In this document: positions 55,997 through 64,000 of the stretch, in pieces
Layout of the letters: every line of letters starts with the position of its first letter
How positions within the stretch are numbered: the first letter of the stretch is position 1
Assembly (NCBI GenBank): GCA_016717325.1
Contig: JADKFV010000003.1
Coordinates: 62,001-126,000 of the forward strand
Direction of reading: 5' to 3'
DNA length: 64,000 bases
Origin: Bacteroidota bacterium
GTDB lineage: Bacteria; Bacteroidota; Bacteroidia; AKYH767-A; OLB10
Program-made: the position numbers and the translations under genes
The notes under the pieces: generated by a model
The model's input: only the letters and a program-made list of their open reading frames with translations
The model's database searches: none
Told to the model about the DNA's origin: nothing

Positions 55997-58302
55997 TTAG
56001 TTTTTTATTAATCGCAGGGTTTCCATTTTTTGAGAAGAAAAAATCTTACAGAAATAAATACCACATTTCATATCCGATACATCAATATCGATTTCATTTT
56101 TTCCTGTAAGAATATTTTCGTTGGCAATATTTTTTATTATTCGACCCGTTGCATCCATTATTGAAATAGAAATATTTTCATTGCTCATCGCATCGAATGA
56201 AATTGTCGCGATTGATGAAACAGGATTTGGGGAAATTTTAAAATCACTCTGTTGTGTTTCGCTTTGCAACCGCGAGCCTCCATTGCCTGTAAGTGGTGTT
56301 GCTATTATCAGAGTATAATCTTCGGTTTCGCCCCGCGCATAAACGCCACATGGCAAAGGTGCGCTTCCATATTGCATAGTTACACGCATGCGTGTGGTGC
56401 CAAGCATAGCATTCGCAGGCACGGTAAAACTTATTGCATTGTAACCTATCGATGACGAAGAAATATTTGCCACCAGTTCACCCGGATCGGTAAAACTATT
56501 ATTGTGATTATAATCAATCCAAACGCTGTAATACTCTGTAAATGCACCGGCCAAAGTTCCACGCAAATAACCACTTACCAACGATGACTGATTAAAAGTT
56601 GCACTAAGGTTTGTAAAATCGGCATAGCCATTATTGTTGCCGGTACTATTTTGCAACGAGCCTATCCATACAAGATTCAAAAATTCTAAAGCAGTGCTTT
56701 GCCCACCGGTGCTGCAAATGCTGTTGCCAGTGGTGGTAAAATTTTGTGTAGCAGTATATCCCGAAAGGCCATTGCTGCAAACGGCTTCTACTGCATAATT
56801 ATACTGAGTACCTTTTGCAAGTGTCTTTATTGTTTTCGAAATCGTATTGGTCGAAATTGTTGTCCATCCTGCGGCAGTTGAAGTTTTGTATCGCAGGTGA
56901 TAAAGGTATGCACCAGGTACTGCCGACCATGAAAATGTAGCACTTGTATCAGTAATATTTGTTGCATTGATTGATGTAGTAATTCCGCACGAACCTGTAC
57001 CGTTAAAATCGAGATAGTGATAAGCAGTCATATATGATGAACTTAAAAGAAACAAGCTGCTGTCGCTTGCAAGTGTGCAGGCTATTCCTGTTCCGCCATT
57101 ATTTGCAATCAAGGTGTCGAGCCATTGTACTGTGCCTGTGTTGCTGTATTTTATGGTTACCATGCGCAACCACGAAAGTTGTCCGGGCACTGGTGTAGGC
57201 CCTCCAACACCGGTTACAAAAACTTCACCGTTGGCTTTTGCCGAAATAAAATACGAACGCTCATCATTATATGTTGTGCAGTTGTAACGGGCATCCCAAA
57301 GTTTTGTGCCGGCAGTATTAATTTGAAATGTTATCCAATCGGTATAAAGAGAATTTGACGAAGTGCCATAGGCAATCACACTCAATTTATTCGAAACAAA
57401 AGTGAAACGGTTTGCCAAGTCTTGTCCGCCAAAATCAAAATTCTTTTTCCATATTTGATTGCCTGTGCTATTCAATTTATATACTACAATATCATAGCCG
57501 CTTGTATTTGTAACCTGGTTTGTATACGAAGTAAGAAAATATGCATTTCCACTTGCATCAATTTCTACATCGTTGCCAAACGTGCCAACAAGAGTTTTGC
57601 TCCATAAAAATTGCCCGATGTGTCCCAAGCTACTGCTGATGCATTGGAATTACTCACCGATGATCGACCACAAACGATTACTTTATTTCCTTTCAATCGC
57701 ATGGAGCCAAACCCATGAAATCCCGATGCAAGATTTATTGTAGAATTTACCAAAATGCTACCGGCCGCATTTAATTTCATCATTACAAAACCCGATGGAC
57801 TTGTACCCGCAGTGCCTATATAAATGTTGCCATTATTATCAACCTCACTTTTCATATTAAAACTAAAACCCGATGAACTGCCCACTGTATAAAATAATGG
57901 AATTACCTGCCGCCATAGCAATGCACCGGCATCATTGTATTTTATCACTACTATCGCATTTGGGTATTCCCAATTGGAACCTATCGTATATCTATACCCG
58001 GCCACAAAAACATTTTTATTTTTATCGCAGTTTACCCACCGTGGTTTTTCGTAATTGCTGTGCACTCCTGATGAGTCTGTTTTTTCCCACAACAAATTTC
58101 CAAACTTATCGTACTTGCGGGTGTATATATTTTGATTAGAAATATAGCCGGTAACTACCACATTGTCCGATTTGTCGCGCGCTATCATGACGCCTGTTTT
58201 TAAGTAACTATTTGCGGGCTTCACCCAATCGGTAGAGTAGGTGGCGTATGCATTTGCGGCCAATACCAGCAAACAAAATAATAGTGTGCTTAACTTTTTC
58301 AT
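55997..58302 (-). CDS. T9SS-exported propeller, Fn3 and GEVED protein, split by a one-base frameshift
   Basis: The first frame (58302 to 57565) has a signal peptide (LLFCLLVLAANAYA) and propeller repeats, then goes out of frame at AWDTSGNFYGAK. One more T in the run at 57606-57610 gives AWDTSGNFLWSKTLVGTFGNDVEIDASGNAYF and joins the second frame, total about 768 residues. The rest has an Fn3 domain (ATFSWSAVPGAYLYHLRYKTS), a GEVED domain (YYSVWIDYNHNNSFTDPGE ... ARGETEDYTL) and a T9SS sorting domain (FKISPNPVSSIATI). A palindrome of Crp/Fnr type lies 92 bases upstream. Confidence 0.88.
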
Positions 58303-58393
58303 ATTTTTTATTTTAGATAAATTGAAAATATTTTTGAAGATTTCATCTTGAGATTTAACGGAGTAAAATTCTGAAATTCGCTACAAAAAGATT

Positions 58394-58407
58394 ATGACTT
58401 TTGTCAT
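58394..58407. promoter_or_regulatory. Crp/Fnr-like palindrome, second site
   Basis: ATGAC-TTTT-GTCAT, a 5-4-5 perfect inverted repeat sharing the TGAC-N4-GTCA core with the site at 49910-49925. It lies 92 bases upstream of the exported protein starting at 58302. Confidence 0.4.
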
Positions 58408-58471
58408 GTTTGATCACCAATTGGGTGAAAATATTTTCTACATACTTGCTGCTTCATACTTTATAAAAATA

Positions 58472-58498
58472 GCTTCGGATTTTTTATCACACCGAAGC
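58472..58498 (-). terminator. Terminator after the Kelch protein gene
   Basis: On the minus strand GCTTCGG and CCGAAGC pair around a 13-base loop, followed by TATTTTTAT. It begins 15 bases past the stop of the Kelch gene. Confidence 0.7.
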
Positions 58499-58512
58499 CA
58501 TTTTTTTTAGCT

Positions 58513-60012
58513 TTAATGTTGTACAACAAAACTGCTGCTAACTTTTTTACTTTTACTTATTGCTGTTACCTGATATAATCCTGCATTTATATTAGCAATA
58601 TCTATTTGCGTTAAGCTTTTTGAAAAATTATTTATTGTTTGGTTTTGCAAAATATCGCCATTCATATTTGTAATTTGAATATACACTTCGTCATCTTCAA
58701 ACTGTTTCAATTCAACATTTATAAAATTGCCAATTGCAGGATTGGGATAAACAGTAATGCTGCTTTCATTACTTGGAGTGGATGCCGCATGTGATAAAAA
58801 GCGTGGCTGTAAATCAGTCCATATATCCACCCGCTTCGAAAGAATAGTGTATTGTGGATAGCCACTCAATACTTCGGCACCACCGGCAAACATGGCTTTG
58901 TTGCCATACGAAGCAGAGGCAAGATTTAAACGCGGGCGCGATAAATATTCCACACTCCACACATTTGTTGCAAGGTCAAGCACCTCAATTCTATCCGTTC
59001 CAACATTGCCCCATGTTACTACTCCACCCGCAAACATTATTCGTTTTGCAGTTTGTGCAACAGCCATACTCATGCGTGGCGATGATAGTGTTACATAACT
59101 CAATGTATTGGTTGTGGCATTGTAAATTTCAACCCGATTCGATAATGCACCACTGTTGTTTATGGTGCCTCCGGCAAGATAAATTTTATCGCCTGCGGTT
59201 GCCGTTGCAATGCCGTATTTTGTTTGCGACATATTCTTTGTGCTCCATGTGTTTGCAGCTGCATCATAAATATCAATACGGTTCGAGTACAATCCACTTG
59301 GTGTAATTCCCCCGGCAAATAAAACTTTATTGCCTGCCACTGCCACAGCTATTTGTTCGCGCTTTACTGATATTAATGCTGTGCTCCATATGCCGGTTGC
59401 ATCATCATAAATATCAACTTTGTTACTCGATGTATAAACCCCATTTGGAATATTTCCTGTTTCGCCTCCGGCAAAAATTATTTTTGTTCCTACCACTGCC
59501 ACTGCCATATTGGTTCGCGGTCGCGATAAATTGTGCGTTGTGCGCACACCTGTTGTTACATCAAAAATATCAACACGGTTAGAATAATTTAAAATCTGAC
59601 GACCACCTGCAAACATTACTTTATTGCCAATTGCAACCGCATTGCCTACAATTCTTGCGGTGGAAAGCTTGGCCGTTGTCCATGTGCTGCCCGAAGCATT
59701 ATAAATTTCTACATTGTTAAAAAAGTTATACGAGTAAAGACCAATAAAACCACCACCGCCAAAATAACTTTTACCGTTTGCTGTTGCCGCTTTTACATTA
59801 GAGCGTGGTACGGCCATGTTGTATGTAGTCCATGCGTTATTTGTAAAATCATATAATTCATACTTAGTTGCATTGGCAAAAATAGCTTTGCTTCCATTTT
59901 GTGTTACTGTCAATCCGTTGTAGGGAGTCGATAATGAATCGATGCTCCATTGTGCTGATGCTGCACTTGTATATAGTGTGAGCGCAACTATTATTAATTT
60001 AAAATATCTCAT
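58513..60012 (-). CDS. T9SS-exported Kelch-repeat protein
   Basis: 499 residues. Signal peptide (LIIVALTLYTSAASAQ). About seven Kelch-type repeats of about 50 residues follow, each with a di-Gly as in GNKVLFAGGITPSGLYSNRIDIYD and ending in a Trp or Leu-rich blade strand. A T9SS sorting domain (ITVYPNPAIGNFINVEL ... NAGLYQVTAISKSKKVSSSFVVQH) ends it. Kelch propellers are binding modules; no catalytic residues are evident. Confidence 0.92.
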   Translation of the reverse strand: MRYFKLIIVALTLYTSAASAQWSIDSLSTPYNGLTVTQNGSKAIFANATKYELYDFTNNAWTTYNMAVPRSNVKAATANGKSYFGGGGFIGLYSYNFFNNVEIYNASGSTWTTAKLSTARIVGNAVAIGNKVMFAGGRQILNYSNRVDIFDVTTGVRTTHNLSRPRTNMAVAVVGTKIIFAGGETGNIPNGVYTSSNKVDIYDDATGIWSTALISVKREQIAVAVAGNKVLFAGGITPSGLYSNRIDIYDAAANTWSTKNMSQTKYGIATATAGDKIYLAGGTINNSGALSNRVEIYNATTNTLSYVTLSSPRMSMAVAQTAKRIMFAGGVVTWGNVGTDRIEVLDLATNVWSVEYLSRPRLNLASASYGNKAMFAGGAEVLSGYPQYTILSKRVDIWTDLQPRFLSHAASTPSNESSITVYPNPAIGNFINVELKQFEDDEVYIQITNMNGDILQNQTINNFSKSLTQIDIANINAGLYQVTAISKSKKVSSSFVVQH

Positions 60013-60060
60013 CTTTTTTATTTTTTAGAATTTATTTTATGTTTTTTTATAATAATGATT

Positions 60061-62733
60061 TTACCGTTTTATCAGTTTCAATCTTTTCAAATGATCTTGT
60101 CCTATTTTGAGATTTACAAAAAACAGCTCAGCCTTGTAATTATCCAGATTAATTTGTATTGTATTTTCTCCAATTGCTGTAATTCCATTTTGTTGCATGA
60201 TTACTTGTCCAAGTGCATTTGTAACTTCAATGTTATACGGAATTTCTGTTTCAGAAGTAAAAACAAGTATTGAAGAGCCTTCCGTTGGATTCGGGTAAAT
60301 TTCTGTGCCAAACACACCATTGTTGTTATCTGTAGCAATTTGCTCACCCAACCGGCAACCGGGATTCAACCCTATTGAAAGTGATTTTACTGCACTTGCC
60401 TTGCAGGCATTGTTTGCTACCACCTTAAGTATTCCCGCTGCAGGGCCTGTTGTAACAATTATTGAATTGGTTCCCTGTCCGCTAACGATAGTCCAGCCAG
60501 TTGGTACGGTCCAGGTATAAGCACTTATTCCTGCAACTGTTGCGGCATTATAAGTATAATTAACCCCCGGGCAAACCAATGTGTTTCCTGTAATTGAAGC
60601 CGGCTTGTTAGGTGCCTGATAAACTTTTAATGTTTTAAATGCACCATTTGCACAAGCAGAATTTGCAGCAACTTTTACGGTAGCTGAAGTAAATGTTCCG
60701 GGAAAATCAACTGTTATTGCAGTTGTCCCCTGACCCGAAACAATAGTTCCTCCTGTTACAACCCATGTGTAACTTGTAACACCGGGTATGGCAGCAATTG
60801 AATATGAAATTCCTGTTGTGGCTGTGCAGATATCGTATATCGGTCCGGTGATAGCTGCCGGTGCTTTTGGTGTTTTTGTTATTGCTAAAGTTTTAGCTGC
60901 ACTTGCACCTGCACAGTTAGATGCTGTCACACCAATATTGCCCGATACAAAATTACCAGTGAAGGAAACCGTTATTAAAGTTGACCCTTGTCCACTTACA
61001 ATACTTGCATTGGTAGGCAGTGACCATGAATACGAAGTTGCATTAGTAACTGCTGCAATGGAGTAAGTATAATTTCCGGGGCATACAGTAGCTATACCTG
61101 TAATTAAACCCGGAACAGCCGGCTTAACCAATAGTGATGCACTAAATGTTCGTGGAGCACTTGTGCCTGTACAATTGGAAGCTGTAACTGCAACATTTCC
61201 TGATGTATAACCTGTGTTAAAACTAACCTGAACTGAGATAGTACCCTGACCACTAACTATACTTGCATTAGCAGGTACGGTCCAGTTGTAACTTCCGGCA
61301 TTAGCAACTGTTGTTGATGTGTATGTATAAGTGCTTCCAATACAAACTTTCGCTGTACCGGTTATTGAAGCGGGTTTGGCTGGCATTGGTAATACGTTAG
61401 CACCAACAGTATAAGATATTAATGCTATAGCCGATGTTGCATCTGTAACAGTTACCGTATATGTTCCTTTGGCAAGTCCTGAAATATCCTGAGTAATTGC
61501 TCCGTTACTCCATAGGTATGTATATGGTAGAGTTCCCCCTACTGCAGTTAAATTAATTGTTCCAGTGTTATTGGTAAGACAGTTTGTTTTGGTTCCGGTA
61601 ACGCTTAAAGTGAGATTAGCCGGAGGTTCATAATAACTTGCAAGATGCGCTGCTCCAACACAGCCGGCACTTGTAAATAATCCACCAACAATTAAATCAG
61701 TACCATAAACACAAAAAGTATGTGACCCATAAACATTGGCAGGATAAAACATTCCGCATCCCATTGCACTCCATGACGAGCCGTTCCATTTTGCAATACC
61801 ATTGGTTTGAATACCATCAGAGTGTGTGAAATAACCACCGGCAATTAAATTTCCATTATATTCTTTAAGGGCAAATACATATTGATAAAAAGTGCCGCTC
61901 ATACCTCCACCCATTGCCGACCATGAACTTCCGTTCCATGATGCAATGTGATTTGCGGGCACTCCGCCTGCACTTAAAAACAAACCACCGGCAATGAGGT
62001 TGCCTTTATAGTTAGTAAACGTATAAACAATGTTAGAAATTCCACCGCCCAATGCAGACCAGTTTGTTCCATTCCATTTTGCAACATGATTAGCACTCAC
62101 ACCACCTGCAGAAGTAAAAAATCCGCCTGCAATCAACTCATTATTATAAACCTCCAAATCCATTACCTGCCCCTGCGTTCCAAACACACCACTTCCAATA
62201 GGAGCCTACCCGGCATTAGTATATTGCGTAATGTAGTTAACAGGAACACCATCTGCTTCGGTAAAATATCCACCAACAATTAACTTGTTGTTGTAAATTG
62301 CAAAAGAGGTTACTATACTTCCCATATCACCTAAATCAGTAAGCCACTGCGTGCCATTCCATTTTGAAATGAATAGCATCGGCACTCCACCAGCTTCAGT
62401 AAATTCGCCTCCCACTATTAACTCACCATTAAATACAATCATGTCGTTTACTTTACCATTGACACCTAAGCCAAGCGGGTGCCAGGTTGTTCCATCCCAG
62501 CGTGCTATATGGTCTGCATTTATGCCTCCGGCTGCAGTAAATTTTCCGCCTACTATTAAATCACCATTGTAAACAGTACTTGCGTAAACCCAGTCTGTCA
62601 TACCACCGCTTCCAACCGGTGACCACGTTTGTGCATTTGCATTTCCGGTTACTACTAATGCGAACGCTATTAGTATTCCCTCCATTAATCGTAAGGCTAA
62701 ATCTCTTTTTATATTTATTATTTTTGATTTCAT
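60061..62733 (-). CDS. T9SS-exported repeat protein with Ig/PKD-like domains, interrupted by an in-frame stop
   Basis: From 62733 the frame reads a signal peptide (GILIAFALVVTGNANAQ) and GGKFTAAGGINADHIARWDGTTW repeats, then reaches a TAG at 62206-62208 (codon 176). The same frame continues APIGSGVFGTQGQVMDLEVYNNELIAGGFFTSAGG to 60061, 890 codons in all. Neighbouring repeats carry Trp before PIG or PVG, so TGG to TAG is the likely change. After about nine propeller repeats come four Ig-like domains with the phrase SIVSGQGT and a T9SS domain (TEIYPNPTEGSSILVF). Either a recent pseudogene or a base error. Confidence 0.85.
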
Positions 62734-62788
62734 ATTTTCTTTTTTTTAATTGTTAATGTGATTTTTTGTTTGATTTTCTAGTTTTTTT

Positions 62789-63280
62789 TTAATCGTTATC
62801 TTCTTCACCGCCTTGTTCTGTATTTTGAACTGCTGTTTGATTCCCCGTGATTTCTGTATGCCTTATTTGCCCACCCAAATATCCGGCACGCGCCATTAAG
62901 CCGGAAGATACAATGCTAAGTATCAGTGTTATAATTATGAGTGTTTTTGCAAAACCTGTTTCCAGCATTTGCATCCCAATGCTTATAAGGGCGAGCAAAC
63001 CTGTTGCCATCATTACCCAGAAGGCAACTTCCGATGCCTCTTCGTGTTCGTGAATTACCGTCTCCATTACACCGGGAAGATTTTCTACGGCTTCTTCAGC
63101 AGTTTCTCCGGTTAAAAAAACCGGTATCGCCAGAGCTGCCATTACAAAAATTATTGCCAGCGATATTTGTTGAATTTTGATTTCTTTTTTCAGGAAGCTG
63201 TAAATCAACAACAGCGTTCCTATCAATGTTCCAATAATGGGAAAGTGATTTAATAGCAAATGAACATGAGTACCATCCAT
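62789..63280 (-). CDS. Four-helix membrane protein, DUF2231-like
   Basis: 163 residues. It starts HVHLLLNHFPIIGTLIGTLLLIYSFL and has three further helices; the loop has TGETAEEAVENLPGVMETVIHEHEEAS, a His/Glu-rich segment that could bind a metal. The HFPIIG start and TGxxAEE loop resemble DUF2231-type membrane proteins. The C-terminal tail is acidic (GGEEDND). It is on the same strand as the next small exported protein, 77 bases apart, and may share its transcript. Function unknown; a metal or redox link is inference only. Confidence 0.75.
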   Translation of the reverse strand: MDGTHVHLLLNHFPIIGTLIGTLLLIYSFLKKEIKIQQISLAIIFVMAALAIPVFLTGETAEEAVENLPGVMETVIHEHEEASEVAFWVMMATGLLALISIGMQMLETGFAKTLIIITLILSIVSSGLMARAGYLGGQIRHTEITGNQTAVQNTEQGGEEDND

Positions 63281-63357
63281 AAATATATTTTTTTAGAGAT
63301 TTAATAAAAAATGAAATACTGTATAGTGCTCAACCGATTGTGAACACAGAAAAAAAA

Positions 63358-63741
63358 TTAGCTGAGTTGCGGTGGTTGCCAAATAGCGATAAAGGCTTTT
63401 GTTATTGAGGAAGGAACAAAAGCAAACATTATTTCGCCATTGCACAAATTATTGAATAAAGGTGTGTGTATGTTTTCGAAAATAAATGGCGTGAAATTCG
63501 AATGGAAATTTTGTGATGATTTATAAGGCAGTTGCGCATCTCTTTTTTTATCATTTGCTGAATCAACCTTTTCGTTCGAGGTATAATGCTTTTCGATAAA
63601 AGTACAAAAGGTATCGTTCGGATGTAGAATCTTGTGCTCTTTAAAATGAACCATCAAATAATGCAACCTTGCCACCTCATCTATGTGCAGTGTTGCACCT
63701 ATAAAAGTAAAAAGCAAAATGTATGTTACAAGTTTTTTCAT
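63358..63741 (-). CDS. Small exported protein of unknown function
   Basis: 127 residues. A signal-like start (LVTYILLFTFIGATLHI) is followed by LHYLMVHFKEHKILHPNDTFCTFIEKHYTSNEK, then a LPYKSSQNF segment and a C-terminal WQPPQLS. The pattern 'FKEHK ... F..F...HY' recalls small exported proteins beside heavy-metal efflux (CusA/TolC) genes in Bacteroidota (from memory). Those genes are not in the window but may lie to the right. Candidate role in metal homeostasis, unproven. Confidence 0.6.
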   Translation of the reverse strand: MKKLVTYILLFTFIGATLHIDEVARLHYLMVHFKEHKILHPNDTFCTFIEKHYTSNEKVDSANDKKRDAQLPYKSSQNFHSNFTPFIFENIHTPLFNNLCNGEIMFAFVPSSITKAFIAIWQPPQLS

Positions 63742-64000
63742 TTCTGATTTCTTTGATGAATCTTCAAAGCCTCACTTTAAACTCAATAGTAATCAATAGG
63801 ACATTTTTTAGCATTAAACATCAACGTTCATTTTTTTAAGATGAATATCATTCTCAAAAGATTTAAGCGCCATGTTTTTTTTATTACTATACAAAGATAC
63901 ATGGCCTTGCATTATTGCTGCAAGCGAAAACAGTTGAATGAGTAATTTTTAGGTTCGAAACCGAATGCTTCAAAACTAAACGAAATCGGTTTCTTTTTTT
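63742..64000. other. Intergenic region at the window edge
   Basis: No protein-like frame. It should hold the promoter of the small exported protein to its left. No terminator or palindrome is clear. Confidence 0.4.

Noticed and set aside
55997..57628. Separate T9SS protein lacking a signal peptide
   Set aside because: A one-base repair at 57606-57610 joins it to the upstream frame that supplies the signal peptide.

Overview
The window is AT-rich, gene-dense DNA from a member of the Bacteroidota, most likely a Chitinophagales/Sphingobacteriales-type environmental lineage. The main evidence is the secreted proteins: eleven carry an N-terminal signal peptide and a C-terminal type IX secretion system (T9SS) sorting domain of the 'YPNP ... 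G.Y..KI' form. Promoter-like TAnnTTTG boxes, near-absence of Shine-Dalgarno sequences, and Bacteroidota versions of DnaG, ClpX, RecQ, FKBP and a tricorn-type protease agree with this. No rRNA, tRNA or CRISPR array was seen. Most genes lie on the minus strand.

Layout. 1-0.7 kb: start of a truncated secreted protein. 0.76-9.56 kb: one tight minus-strand exopolysaccharide operon, in transcription order a B12-type radical SAM enzyme, Wzz-like chain-length protein, O-antigen ligase/polymerase-like protein, GT87-type mannosyltransferase-like protein, a CXXCH (heme c-type) protein, GT4 glycosyltransferase and Wzx-like flippase. 9.8-16.1 kb: FKBP isomerase, a T9SS protein, cdd, dnaG and a RhuM-Fic protein. 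16.2-26.1 kb: two export machines side by side, a MacAB-like ABC efflux set and a TolC/HlyD/ABC set, with a divergent TetR regulator and a 19-bp palindrome between them. 26-40 kb: a large secreted hydrolase-like protein, a palindrome-flanked AAA+ ATPase (DUF4143 type), recQ, two membrane proteins, a tricorn-like S41 protease and another T9SS protein. 40-47.7 kb: clpX, then an accessory patch with a broken IS110-family element, a leucine-rich-repeat T9SS protein, hicAB, a second toxin-antitoxin module with a broken toxin, and several families of short repeats. 47.7-62.7 kb: T9SS cargo genes on one strand, interrupted by a DUF2892 protein and a Crp/Fnr regulator. 62.8-64 kb: two small membrane/secreted proteins.

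How the genes work together. The polysaccharide operon encodes glycan assembly, flipping, polymerisation and chain-length control. The export region has its own divergent repressor candidate. The right third encodes exported repeat proteins (SBBP-like, FG-GAP/VCBS, Kelch, Fn3, GEVED, PKD) that would pass through a T9SS encoded elsewhere.

Data quality. Seven open reading frames are broken by one-base changes, nearly all in short A/T homopolymers, and two more carry in-frame stops. In each frameshift case a single-base edit restores one continuous family-like protein. This looks more like systematic indel error or recent decay than seven independent biological frameshifts, and it affects how several genes here should be read.

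Most worth a second look: the ATPase gene bracketed by two related palindromes (28.9-30.2 kb), the IS110 element inserted at a REP-like palindrome with a non-coding end that could encode a bridge RNA (41.5-43.2 kb), and the toxin-antitoxin unit enclosed by 56-bp direct repeats (46.6-47.4 kb).
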